Below are positions 55,409 to 64,000 of a stretch of 64,000 nt of DNA, piece by piece. The position numbers and the translations under genes were made by a program. The notes beneath the pieces were generated by a model. That model was not told the origin of the DNA. It ran no database searches and saw only the letters and a program-made list of their open reading frames with translations. Source of the DNA: Nannochloropsis oceanica (taxonomy: Eukaryota > Sar > Eustigmatophyceae > Eustigmatales > Monodopsidaceae); contig CP038118.1 in the NCBI GenBank assembly GCA_004519485.1, forward strand, positions 434,001-498,000. Direction: 5' to 3'. Position 1 is the first letter of the stretch. The number at the start of each line of letters is the position of its first letter.

Positions 55409-57558
55409 GGTTGCAGCTGCGCGTCCGTGCGTGGCTCCTTCCCCCACCTGTCTATGTGTAAATGCAAGGGCAAGGGGGGGCGGGCCGTGTCTATCAAGGG
55501 ATGGAGGCACAATAAATTCAAGAAGCGCGGGTCGATGCTGCAATTGGTGGGAGGAGTGGCGACAATGCAAGACACGGCATTTCGCTATCGTCATCGAGCC
55601 TCACATGTGGTGCAGGGGGCGAGTCGTCGCGAAGGACGTGGCGTAGGGGTATCATTGGTAGGGATGCGTGGGAGTTCTAGCGTGAAGCTACATGTGTGCG
55701 TTCATGGGAGTTTTTTGTGACTGGAACTGGTGGATGATCGCGTGCAGGCACAATAGACTCAACACAGTAACGAGATAGTCACAAAGCAACCTTTTAAGGG
55801 AAGCAAAAAGAGGAAGGGACACGATGAAAGCGTCCCTGAGAAACGACGACACCGAAGTCGAGGAGAGCGAGTGCGCGAATTTAACGGCAGCCGGCAGCAG
55901 CAGCTCATTCAAAATTTGAATTCACCGTCCAACTCCATCTCTCCAGTCGAACACTTGTCGTAGAGGGTCATTGAACGCCAGAAAGACATATAAAGGGTCG
56001 CATGGCTTAAATATGATTATGCACTAAACAAGAGTGCCCCTGATCCTTCTTCTCTACGTTAACCAAGGACGAGCCTTGGCACACCAGCGCCAGGGAATAT
56101 CGTGAGGGGAAAGGAGAGATAGAAAAGATATGTGCCTGCGTGGTGTTTGTTCTCTTGACTTCATCCACACCGTTGCGTATGCAAGAGTGAGATGGCTCTG
56201 TTTGTGCGCCTCTTACAAGACTCAAAAATATCGGGAGCCATGACTTGGTTTGAGGGTCGTGGCTTGAAGAATCTTATCCCAATTTAATGGGATATCGGAT
56301 TTATGACCGCAATTGGCTGATAGTTCTTAATTTTTATATTGCGTCAGCCACTTCTATGGATTATTGGATTGTTGGTGCACCACGACATGATGAATCGAAC
56401 ACAGTAGCTGAGAGGTCCTCATCTTGTGACCTGACAAAGAACGGCACGGTGCGGTGAAGCCGGTCAGTGGACCTTGGGAGAGAGTTGGGACAGCATGCAT
56501 GGTGAACATTGATTCAAACTCTAACATAACATTCATAAGGGTATTATATTTTCGATAATGATAGCCTAGGCATTGGTTAATCTGTAAAGCTAATGTGCAC
56601 GCGACGCGCTTGCTTCTTCAAGGTCTTACAGCTGCCAGGAGTCTCGGAATCAGGAAATGGGACGGGCATGACGGCCTGCGCCTACATCGAAAATCCATAG
56701 TCTTCAATACAGGAAATAATAGAACATTCAATTGGCGACAGCATCGATACCACAGCTCGTCATCTGTGTCCATTGAAATGCATGCTGCTATCTGCAGTCG
56801 AAACCTCCACCCCAGGGCCTCTCCGACAGACCTTCCCGCACTTCGCCGTCCTAGGTCGGTAAAGGGGACCACCAACTCTGAATTGGTGCATTCTATCACA
56901 TGTTGCTTTAATGCTGCATGGCAGTCGAATGAGTCATCGGATGGTTCGGGAATACCACCTTAATGGGTGGGGGATTTGGAAATAAATTCTTTCCACCCCC
57001 GGAAACGTTCTGGAAACAGGCAATTTTTCCCTTGCGTGTCTACATATTTAGTCGCTACGTCGTCAGTAGCTTTACTATATACATATTTATATATACATAA
57101 ATGCCATCATCCTGACCAGCCTCTTGGCCAGTTTGAGACATCTGTCCAGGCCATGCTTTTGGCCAACCCAAATGGGAGCTGGAAAGTGAGATGGGCCTCA
57201 GGAACATTTTAATATGTTGTCCGTCACTTCTGTAAAAGAGCGCCAGCCTGCTGGAGAGCTTCCAGGCCGATTGAAGACATCTATTGAGGTCAGGCTTCTG
57301 GTCAGCCCTTAGGGGAGCTAGAAAGTGAAATGGGTCCAAGGAGCATTCCCGAAGTTGTTCACAACGTCACAACTCCCGGAAGACTCGACTAGCCTACTCT
57401 AAATAATTGCATTCCATTCCCGCCCGTGGCCATACCAACCCACTCACGCACCTTCTCCACACATTTGTAGACACAAAGGTACCGGGAAGACGCCATTCTT
57501 GCTGGCGGGTGCACTGGCCGCAGCCTACACCGTGCCAAACACAGACGTCAGCTGGGCC
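55409..57558. other. long region without a secure gene
   Basis: About 2.1 kb. Frames at 55427-55720 and 56595-56963 on the + strand are not recognisable and lack splice support. The right end contains the degenerate direct repeat (57112-57370). From about 57457 the frame of the next gene is open and protein-like (GTGKTPFLLAGALAAAYTVP) after a TTTGTAG acceptor-like site, so an unresolved exon of that gene probably begins there. Confidence 0.4.
57112..57370. repeat. degenerate two-copy direct repeat, about 130 bp each
   Basis: Copy 1 from about 57112 and copy 2 from about 57242 share, in the same order, CCAGCCT-CT, GAAGACATCT/GAGACATCT, AGGC-T-CTTCTGG/TTTTGG, GGGAGCT-GAAAGTGA-ATGGG and GTTGTCCGTCAC/GTTCACAACGTCAC. 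Identity is moderate, suggesting an old tandem duplication or two related inserts. Confidence 0.65.
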
Positions 57559-59760
57559 ATGATCACCAGCATGCCATCAAGGACACCTTTCACCCCTGCG
57601 GCGACTCCCTCGACTTCAAACTTGCTGCGACGACGAAGATACCTGACCCCAAGGCGACAGCCCCTTTTTCTGGCGGCCACTGTTCTGATGTGTACAGTGA
57701 ATGCGGCCAGCGGGAAAGTGCCACCCGTCAGCAGCGGATGGTTTGGCTTTAGCGGGAGCATCAAGGTGGTGCATGCCCAGAAACAAAAGTTAGCGTCCAG
57801 TGCAGCCGGCACCATCTCTACGACAAGCCCCGGTGCATTTTCCTTCTGGGGTGGAAAGAAGGACGAGTGCGCGGACAAGAAAACAAGCAGCAACATATCT
57901 GCCAAGTCGGCCTCCCCCTCCTCGTCCTCCTCGTCCTCCTCCTCTTCTTCCTCCTCAAGCACTGATAGCGCGGAGAAGTGTTTACGTTTGGCGGAGCCAA
58001 CCTCATTTGATTCTTTTTCCTATTCCTCCCCCTCCCCCACGCCTACTCCGTCGCAGGGGAGCCACCGCGGCGGCGCCGACAGCCGCAGCAGCAATGGCAA
58101 TCACATCTTTGAAGTGGGATGGAGCCCATCCTGGTCTTGGGTCGGACAACTGATGGACGAGTGGCAGTATCGCGTCAGGAGTCTAGATAGCTACCGGAAG
58201 GTGGTGCGAGGACGAATGGACGCAACCCTGGAGGGGTTCCAGGCTCGCTATGAAGCCGCGTCGAGGGATCTAAGGAAGGACGTGAACAAGCAGCTAGCCA
58301 AGGCATCGGCCCTACACGAGGACTACATGGATAAAATTAATCAGCAACAGCAGCGGCTGGCAGAGTTGACCCGCTCCGAGCTGCGCATTCGTCAGCAGGG
58401 ATTTAACACTAGCTTGGAAACGTTTAAGAGGCAGTATGACGACACCTGGGGTCGATTTTCAGGGACGGTCCGGAAGCTAGGGCCATTCACCAAGACGGAA
58501 GTGGCAGAGCAGCAACGACGACTTGACGAGGCATTCCAGCAGTTTATGGCCCAGTATTCAAACAGCTCCGCGGAGGTGCGTAATTACATCGACCGGATGA
58601 TGAAGTTGTCGGGAGACGTCTTCCCACGCCTCTCCCTCGAAGATGAACACGTGCTCGGGCGCATTCGGCGGTTGCGCGAAGAGGAGATGGCTGAGCTCAC
58701 GCGCTTGGGCAAGAAGCAGCTGCGGTCTGAGAAGGATAGATTGGAGGGTGTGGTTGAGAGGCTGAGGGAGCAGCAGGAGAGGATGACGAGGCAGTGGACG
58801 GCGCAGAAGGGGGATTTGGACTTATCGTTTAAGAGACTCCTAGAGCAACTGTTGAGATTTAATCGACTATATGACGACCTGATAGCGCGGAAGGAGTCGA
58901 ATCTGTACGCGGACTCGCTGAACGACAAGGTGCTACGAAGGGCGCTGGACTGCCTGGACCAGGGGGAGGCGGATGGGTGGGAGTTCGTGACCGACACGAA
59001 CGGCGTGAGAGTGCATCGGAAGAGCCTTCCCTCCATGGATGGGAAGCTCTCAAAGTATTGCTGCGTCAAGGCCACGGGCATTCTTGCCGCCAGCCCTGCA
59101 GACATCCTGACCCTATTTGAAGACAACACCCGTGTGTCTGAATACAACAAGTTCTACGCCGAAGGCAGGGATTTGGAGGCCATCAACGATCGCACCAAAG
59201 TAGTGTGGGCCGCCTCCCCCCCCATGTTCTTCTTCAAACCCCGGGATTTTTGCACCGTCGTCCACTACCGCAAACTCCAAGACGGCACAGTCGTGGTGGT
59301 AAACCGGGCAGTGGAGCACCCCGACGCCCCCCGCACCGAAAAATACGTGCGTGCCGAAATCCTCATGGGCGCCAACATAATCCAGCCTGTGGCGGGGAAA
59401 CCTCACCAAGCCCTCTTCACCATCGTCACGCAAGTGGACCCTGGGATCAAATTTGCTCCTCCTGCGATTGTTAACAAAGTCGTCTCATGGGGCCCTCCCA
59501 CCTTTTTCAGAGAGATCGAAACGGCCGCTCAAAAGGTCTACAACCGCGTCCCCTCTGCTGTCGTTGACGAGCCGGGGACAGGAGCAGTACGGGCACAGAC
59601 GCTCCCACCACCACAAGACCCGGCGACAATATTACCAACACCATCATCATCTTCATCGTCATCAGCGGCTGTGCCGGTGGCGGTCACGTCTTCTTCTCGA
59701 CCGTCCCGACCGCCCCCACTATTGCCTTCTGAAAGGACGGGCAAACACAAGTGGAATTGA
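57559..59760 (+). CDS. START-domain lipid-binding protein with coiled coil
   Basis: Single large exon, 733 residues from the ATG at 57559; the frame is open upstream to about 57457 without ATG, so the true start may be in an earlier exon. The N-terminus is Arg-rich, then hydrophobic (QPLFLAATVLMCTVNAASG), suggesting a signal peptide and secretory or plastid routing. A Ser-run region and a Pro/Ser region follow. Residues about 210-440 are long heptad helix (EGFQARYEAASRDLRKDV, LEQLLRFNRLYDDLIARK). The C-terminal part is a START domain: DGWEFVTDTNGVRVHRKSL, VKATGILAASPADILTLFED, SEYNKFYAEGRDLEAINDRT, FKPRDFCTVVHYRKLQDGT, VRAEILMGANIIQPV and ALFTIVTQVDPG. START domains bind sterols, phospholipids or ceramide in a closed pocket. 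A membrane-contact or plastid-envelope lipid role is inference. Confidence 0.83.
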   Translation: MITSMPSRTPFTPAATPSTSNLLRRRRYLTPRRQPLFLAATVLMCTVNAASGKVPPVSSGWFGFSGSIKVVHAQKQKLASSAAGTISTTSPGAFSFWGGKKDECADKKTSSNISAKSASPSSSSSSSSSSSSSSTDSAEKCLRLAEPTSFDSFSYSSPSPTPTPSQGSHRGGADSRSSNGNHIFEVGWSPSWSWVGQLMDEWQYRVRSLDSYRKVVRGRMDATLEGFQARYEAASRDLRKDVNKQLAKASALHEDYMDKINQQQQRLAELTRSELRIRQQGFNTSLETFKRQYDDTWGRFSGTVRKLGPFTKTEVAEQQRRLDEAFQQFMAQYSNSSAEVRNYIDRMMKLSGDVFPRLSLEDEHVLGRIRRLREEEMAELTRLGKKQLRSEKDRLEGVVERLREQQERMTRQWTAQKGDLDLSFKRLLEQLLRFNRLYDDLIARKESNLYADSLNDKVLRRALDCLDQGEADGWEFVTDTNGVRVHRKSLPSMDGKLSKYCCVKATGILAASPADILTLFEDNTRVSEYNKFYAEGRDLEAINDRTKVVWAASPPMFFFKPRDFCTVVHYRKLQDGTVVVVNRAVEHPDAPRTEKYVRAEILMGANIIQPVAGKPHQALFTIVTQVDPGIKFAPPAIVNKVVSWGPPTFFREIETAAQKVYNRVPSAVVDEPGTGAVRAQTLPPPQDPATILPTPSSSSSSSAAVPVAVTSSSRPSRPPPLLPSERTGKHKWN

Positions 59761-60091
59761 GGAAGGGATGAATATGTTGGTGAGATATCTGCACGTCTAC
59801 GTCTACGGCAGCGAACAATCTAGTTAGATTTGTACAGGACATTTCAAACTTTTTTTATATAAGGGGGCTTTACAAATGAGCCTGAAGAAGAAAAAAGCAA
59901 GGTCGAAACTGTGGCAGCATTCATTCACTCACCGAAAAAAGCCCTCAGCAAAGTGCTTTTTATTTTCTGTTTCTTCTTGATGATCCCTTCTTCTTGATGA
60001 TCCCTTCTTCTTGCCCCCCATTCACTTTGCACCGAATCACACACACCCGCCGCTTCACATGTCCTCCGTCTCTCCTTCCTCCTTGTATGTT
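59761..60091. other. intergenic, convergent 3' ends
   Basis: Short spacer with the 3' UTRs of two converging genes. A tandem duplication of TTCTTGATGATCCC lies near 59975-60010. No gene. Confidence 0.45.
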
Positions 60092-60760
60092 TTACTTGGT
60101 CACATTAATCCAGGTCAAAATGCCTTGCGCCACCGAGTCCTTCATGTCCTTCGACACAGCATTATCATCCAAATAAGTCTTCAGCATTGCCTGTGCCAAA
60201 GGGCCACTCGCGATCTCCCCCTGCTTTTTGCCATTGATTGTCACGATCAACTTATTGCCTCCCTGGATGCCAAACCCGAACTGCTTCCCTGTCTCGGCTT
60301 CCCCACCTTTGAGCCCCGCAAGGAGCACATCCTGAAATTTAAGCAGAGCCGCATCACTACCCTTGCCCAAACGAGGCTTTACGCTTTCCGCTAACGCATT
60401 TACCAGCGTGGCGGCACCCACCTTGCGGGCCATCTTCAGGAGCACAATCTTATCGTACGTCGTGTCAGACTCCAAGGCATCAAAAAGTGCTTTGCTCCCC
60501 GTCTTGTGACCCTTGAATTTGCTCAACTTCTTGCCCACCGCCTTCTCGTCCACATAAAATCCCACCCCGTACACCTTGACCGCCAAGGGCCCCACGAGCT
60601 TCTTGACACGCACACCCACGCCCGCCAAGCTGAGACTTGCCGCTGTCCCGGGAAGTGTGATCGTATCATCGAACTTAATCTTGCTTGCCGGCTCGGTCAT
60701 CGCACAGGTTGTCAAGGCCAGGCAGGCCGAGACGAGGCAGGCAAATGAGAGACGGGCCAT
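60092..60760 (-). CDS. chalcone-isomerase-fold protein with signal peptide
   Basis: Single exon, 222 residues; the start at 60760 (MARLSFACLVSACLALTTC) gives a clean signal peptide ending near TEPAS. The frame is open further upstream, but those residues are not signal-like. The mature protein has the chalcone-isomerase/CHI-like fold signature: FDDTITLPGTAASLSLAGVG, VKVYGVGFYVDEKAV, then YDKIVLLKMARKVGAATLVN, FQFGFGIQGGN-like FGFGIQGGNKLIVTINGKKQ and GPLAQAMLKTYLDDNAVSKD. In plants, members of this fold are flavonoid enzymes or plastid fatty-acid-binding proteins. Algae outside the green lineage lack the flavonoid pathway, so fatty-acid binding is the more likely role (inference). No retention signal or AF plastid motif is seen, so the protein may be secreted or ER-lumenal. 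Confidence 0.82.
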   Translation of the reverse strand: MARLSFACLVSACLALTTCAMTEPASKIKFDDTITLPGTAASLSLAGVGVRVKKLVGPLAVKVYGVGFYVDEKAVGKKLSKFKGHKTGSKALFDALESDTTYDKIVLLKMARKVGAATLVNALAESVKPRLGKGSDAALLKFQDVLLAGLKGGEAETGKQFGFGIQGGNKLIVTINGKKQGEIASGPLAQAMLKTYLDDNAVSKDMKDSVAQGILTWINVTK

Positions 60761-61183
60761 TGTACAGATGCTGTGCTGACCCTGTGTTTGTAAGACGTGA
60801 GATATCTGACTGAAGCTTGTTGAACACGAGCACGAGCGAGAATGATTCTGGTGGGGAGGTGAGAGTTGTCCGACCGCGCCATTTTTACACATCCACTCAA
60901 CGAAACACATGAGCAGACAAGGTCACGGCTACAAGCAGATAGCGAATTGTATAACCTACGCGCGCTTCATCTTGCCAGGCTGGTCATAGCATAGTAAACC
61001 AAGTTCGCCTGTCCTGCATCGTCATCACCAGGAACACCGGCCCCATCGCATTTGCCTCCCCACACAACCCAGGCGGCTTATACCTTTAAGCCACTCAGAC
61101 TAGCTGCATGCCTCATCCCAAATGATGAACGTTCCCTCAGCCGAATCCACCGCCCCTCCCCCCTCCCCACAGCAACTCCAACC
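60761..61183. promoter_or_regulatory. divergent promoter region
   Basis: Separates the starts of the CHI-like gene (-) and the MIF-like gene (+) and must contain both promoters. The two CDS frames are open into it but show no conserved sequence there. Confidence 0.4.
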
Positions 61184-61558
61184 ATGCCCTTCGTCAACAT
61201 CAGGACCTCTGCTCCCTTGGATGCCGCCGGTATCAAGGCTGTGACCGACGCGGCGCACAAAGCGATCAATGAAGTCCTTAGTAAGCCCGATGAGTACATT
61301 GCAATTAATGTAGATGTCTGCCCTAACCTACAATTTGGCGGGACCAAGGCCCCGGCGGCCATGATAAGTGTGCATTCCATCGGATACGGTGGGGCGAATG
61401 CTAAGACGAATAAGGAGGCTTTGCTGAAGTCCTTGGGGGAGGCGATGAGGACGGCGGGCAACGTGCCGGGCGATCGCTTGTTTGTATCCTTTGAGGATGT
61501 GCACAAGGATTTTTGGGGATTTAATGGACAGCTCTTCTCCACCATTTTTGGTACGTAA
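61184..61558 (+). CDS. MIF: macrophage migration inhibitory factor / tautomerase family
   Basis: Single exon, 124 residues (MIF about 115). The ATG at 61184 (ACC ATGC) makes proline the residue after Met, and the catalytic Pro1 is required at that position after Met removal. This fixes the start, although the frame is open upstream. MPFVNIRTSAP, EYIAINVDVCPNLQFGG (strand and active-site region), PAAMISVHSIG, NKEALLKSLGEAM and DRLFVSFEDVHKDFWGFNG follow family order. The typical active-site Lys (K33 of MIF) has no clear equivalent at that position (VLSKPDEYI: Lys at about 34 is close). The family is trimeric and tautomerises D-dopachrome and phenylpyruvate. The physiological role in algae is unknown. 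No targeting signal: cytosolic. Confidence 0.9.
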   Translation: MPFVNIRTSAPLDAAGIKAVTDAAHKAINEVLSKPDEYIAINVDVCPNLQFGGTKAPAAMISVHSIGYGGANAKTNKEALLKSLGEAMRTAGNVPGDRLFVSFEDVHKDFWGFNGQLFSTIFGT

Positions 61559-61999
61559 AAGGAGGGTGTTTCTTGTGACTCGAGACCTTTCCCATTGGAT
61601 TACCTGGAAGACTAATCGCCTTCGCTCACAACACTTGGCACACTACAGGTTAATATGTTTGAAAATGTCCATGTTCGATCTTTCGAGCGTGCAGCTGTAC
61701 CGCAACGAAATGAGAGGGAGGAAAAAGAAACAGGAAAGAGTGGAGAAAAAAATGATACATAACAATGTGCCCAACTGCTGACTTTCTCTTCTACGCGATG
61801 ATTTACTCTGTTTTCTTCATTCACCTGTCATTCTATCTCTCGCTAGAATTACCACAATTGACCGACGTCTCATCTTGCCAAATCGTTTGTTGCTTGATGT
61901 GTCGTTGTTTAATAAAAGTGAGAGCCACTTATTAAAAAAGGAAAGCGGAGACAAGACATAGCTTTTGACTTTTCTCTCCCCCTCTCTCTCTTTCTTTCC

Positions 62000-62051
<52 letters not shown>

Positions 62052-62334
62052 CTCTCTCTCTCTTTTTCTCTCTCTCTCTTCGGCACGCACGTCTATTCCT
62101 ACAAGTTGGTGGTGCCGCTGTTGCGGTGATGACTGCGGATCTCCTCTCCTCCGCAATCGTAAATAGTCTCTAATCAGAAGTTACCTTCCTTACAGGGAGA
62201 GAGGCAACAGCAACCACACATCCCCACCTACACCCACCCACAGCATGTACAACACAGCTACAGGCACAGACACAGAAAGATATAACAGACACACAAATAT
62301 TCGATTAAAGCGACGCTGAACACATGAATAAACG
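61559..62334. other. intergenic, convergent 3' ends
   Basis: Contains the 3' UTRs of the MIF-like and PPR genes and a pyrimidine (TC)n microsatellite. Frames on the - strand here are artefacts of the repeat (Arg-Glu runs). Confidence 0.45.
62008..62082. repeat. (TC)n / TTTTTC pyrimidine microsatellite
   Basis: About 75 bp of TC dinucleotides interrupted by TTTTTC units. Confidence 0.95.
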
Positions 62335-64000
62335 CTATAGCCCCCAGAGGGTACTGCTTCCACTAGCCCTCTTCTCCTCTTCTCTCTGTTGCTGCCACCC
62401 ACCCACTCCACCACCCCTCATCTCCTCCCCCTCCCAACCCTCCCCCTCCTCCGCCATCATCGTCTCCAGCTGCTGCTGCTGCTGCTGCCCTTCTTGCTCT
62501 CTGTGATCGTGCACCGGCCTGCTCCCCTCCAGCAGCTTTACCAGCCGATCTCTCTCCCCCTCCCCTGTCGCCCTCCCCGCCGTGGATAAGGCCGTGCGGT
62601 ATGACACTGAGTCGAACTTCAACCCTCGTTGCACCATCTGCTCAAGCACCGCCGAGGCTTTCTCCCACCTCCCCACCCTGTTCATTGCGTCCATGGCTAT
62701 CGTGTAACTCACAACGTTCGGCTCCACCCCCTTGCCATCCATCTCTTCCAAAAGAGTCATGACCCGATCCACATCCCCCCCCCTACAACACGCATCCATG
62801 GCCGCCGTGTACGTGCGCACATTTGCAGGAACCCCTCGCACTTCCATCTCTTCCATCAGCTCCAACGCCCGCTCCCACTCCCCCGCCCGTCCACACGCAT
62901 CCACCGCAATCGTGTAGCTCTTCACATTCGCCTTGATGTTTCTCGATTCCATCTCCCTTAAAATCTGCAATGCCGCCTGCCATTTCAGCGCACGATTACA
63001 CGCATTCATGGCAGTGTTAAAGCTGACCCTATCGGGCACCACCCCCACCTCCTCCATCATCCCAAACAAATCCAGTGCCTGCAGGTACTCCCCTGCCCTC
63101 CCACACGCATGCATCACCGTGTTATAGCTCACCACATCCGGCTTAAGGCCCCGGCCTAATGCCTCAGTCAGGAGCTCAGTGGCCCTCTCCCATTTGCCAG
63201 CCTTCGCACACACGTGCATGGCAGTGTTGTAAGAGATCAGGTCAGGCTCCACCCCTGGTGCCGTCTCCATCTCACTGAGGAGTTCCAAAGCTGTCTTCCA
63301 CTGATTTTTCTTGGCAAATGCTGCCATGACGGTGTTGTAAGATACAGAGTCGGGACGTACACCCTTCCCCTTGGCCTGCATCTCACTCAACAGCTCCCGC
63401 GCTCGTTCCACCGAGCCTGCCCGGCCACACGCGTGGATGGCTGTATTGTAGCTGACCAGATTAGGCGCCATTCCTTGCCTTTCAATCTCAGCGAAGAGAT
63501 CGAGCGCCTTGTCGTACTGCCCCGCCTTCCCCAGCGCGTCCATTGCGGTGTTGAACGTCACCAAATCAGGCTGTAGTCCTCGTGCTTGCATCTCGCCGAG
63601 CACGCCAAGCGCTTCCCTCCATCGTCTGGCTTGACCACACGCCTTGATTGCCATGGTGAACCCCACGATATCCACCTCGATCATCGGCGCGTCCAGCACC
63701 GTGAGCGCCCGGGTCCAGTCCCTCCGACGCATGCAGTTGTATAGAACAAAGTTTACAAGGGCGCGGTCGATGGCTTGGTGGCCATCTTCCTCTTCACTTA
63801 GATAGACTAGCAGATCCACAGCTTTGCCAAGCCGTCCTTGAGCGACAATTTGCCTCACGGCCCGGTCAGCGGAGGATTTCTTGGTATGGGAAGGAGAGAG
63901 GATGACGCGGGCAGTGGTGGAGAGTGTGGAGGTGGGGGAACGGCCGAGAGTGACACCCATTTGACTTAGCCTGGCCCAGCCGGCACGGATGTCTTTGTCT
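62335..64000 (-). CDS. pentatricopeptide repeat (PPR) protein, 5' end possibly cut by window
   Basis: From the ATG at 63960 the product has 541 residues. The frame stays open to the right edge (DKDIRAGWARLSQ before that Met), so the real start may be outside. About eleven to twelve P-type PPR motifs of 35 residues in tandem run from residue about 90 to 470, with typical repeats such as VTFNTAMDALGKAGQYDKAL, VSYNTAIHACGRAGSVERAR and PDVVSYNTVMHACGRAGEYL. The pairs at positions 5 and 35 that decide RNA-base choice are mostly N/D and N/N types. PPR proteins bind single-stranded organelle RNA and control cutting, splicing, stability or translation. No C-terminal E, DYW or SMR domain: the protein ends in a Gln/Glu/Gly-rich tail. 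The N-terminus is Ser/Thr/Arg-rich and could be a transit peptide, but no hydrophobic signal is seen in the window. Confidence 0.93.
   Translation of the reverse strand, partial: DKDIRAGWARLSQMGVTLGRSPTSTLSTTARVILSPSHTKKSSADRAVRQIVAQGRLGKAVDLLVYLSEEEDGHQAIDRALVNFVLYNCMRRRDWTRALTVLDAPMIEVDIVGFTMAIKACGQARRWREALGVLGEMQARGLQPDLVTFNTAMDALGKAGQYDKALDLFAEIERQGMAPNLVSYNTAIHACGRAGSVERARELLSEMQAKGKGVRPDSVSYNTVMAAFAKKNQWKTALELLSEMETAPGVEPDLISYNTAMHVCAKAGKWERATELLTEALGRGLKPDVVSYNTVMHACGRAGEYLQALDLFGMMEEVGVVPDRVSFNTAMNACNRALKWQAALQILREMESRNIKANVKSYTIAVDACGRAGEWERALELMEEMEVRGVPANVRTYTAAMDACCRGGDVDRVMTLLEEMDGKGVEPNVVSYTIAMDAMNRVGRWEKASAVLEQMVQRGLKFDSVSYRTALSTAGRATGEGERDRLVKLLEGSRPVHDHREQEGQQQQQQLETMMAEEGEGWEGEEMRGGGVGGWQQQREEEKRASGSSTLWGL

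Noticed and set aside
61817-62156. Arg-Glu repeat frames on the - strand
   Set aside because: Translation of the TC microsatellite.

Overview
The window is nuclear DNA from a compact eukaryotic genome, most likely a photosynthetic stramenopile (heterokont) alga; a eustigmatophyte such as Nannochloropsis/Microchloropsis is my best guess. The evidence is GT-AG introns in most genes, genes packed on both strands, typical eukaryotic families (SAC phosphatase, casein kinase 1, CDPK, SAP18, SMARCD/BAF60, NDUFS5), and several proteins with an N-terminal signal peptide followed by a short motif with phenylalanine (AFTP, AFVP, GFVT). That motif is the hallmark of import into a secondary red-type plastid. 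No organism name can be read directly from the sequence. Exon models below were built by hand from reading frames, GT/AG sites, phase and known family alignments, without transcript evidence.

Layout. 0-12 kb: the 3' half of a SAC1-type phosphoinositide phosphatase (+), a CCDC137-like nucleolar protein (-), a TEX261/SVP26 ER cargo receptor (+), an unidentified coiled-coil gene (-), and a 957-residue NT-C2/coiled-coil protein (+). 12-25 kb: SAP18 with a glycine-rich tail (-), a 1082-residue plastid-targeted protein (+), a secreted unknown (-), a 530-residue unknown with a three-exon model (-), a small heat-shock protein with a signal peptide (+) and a SNARE-associated (VTT/TVP38-like) membrane protein (+). 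25-37 kb: a lumen-type TPR protein (-), a long simple-repeat stretch, a DUF3593-like plastid membrane protein (-), an unknown (-), NDUFS5 of complex I (+), a SMARCD/SWP73 chromatin-remodelling subunit (-) and a 123-residue unknown (-). 37-48 kb: casein kinase 1 (+), a site-2-protease-like M50 peptidase (-), a MATE transporter (-) and an XH-domain protein resembling plant FDM/IDN2 whose frame is interrupted (-). 48-52 kb: an unusual accessory-looking stretch with N-glycosylation-sequon-rich secreted protein exons and a 418-bp inverted-repeat element. 52-64 kb: a DUF1415 protein (+), a myristoylated CDPK (-), a START-domain protein (+), a chalcone-isomerase-like secreted protein (-), a MIF/tautomerase (+) and a PPR protein (-), the last possibly continuing past the right edge.

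The genes do not form a single pathway. Themes are membrane traffic and lipid signalling (SAC1, TEX261, VTT, NT-C2, START), chromatin and possible silencing (SAP18, SMARCD, XH), plastid proteins (1082-residue protein, DUF3593, TPR, perhaps PPR) and mitochondria (NDUFS5). I found no virus-like element, CRISPR, IS or convincing tRNA/rRNA gene. The most unusual region is 48.5-51.2 kb, and the most unexpected protein is the XH-domain gene at 46.3-48.1 kb.
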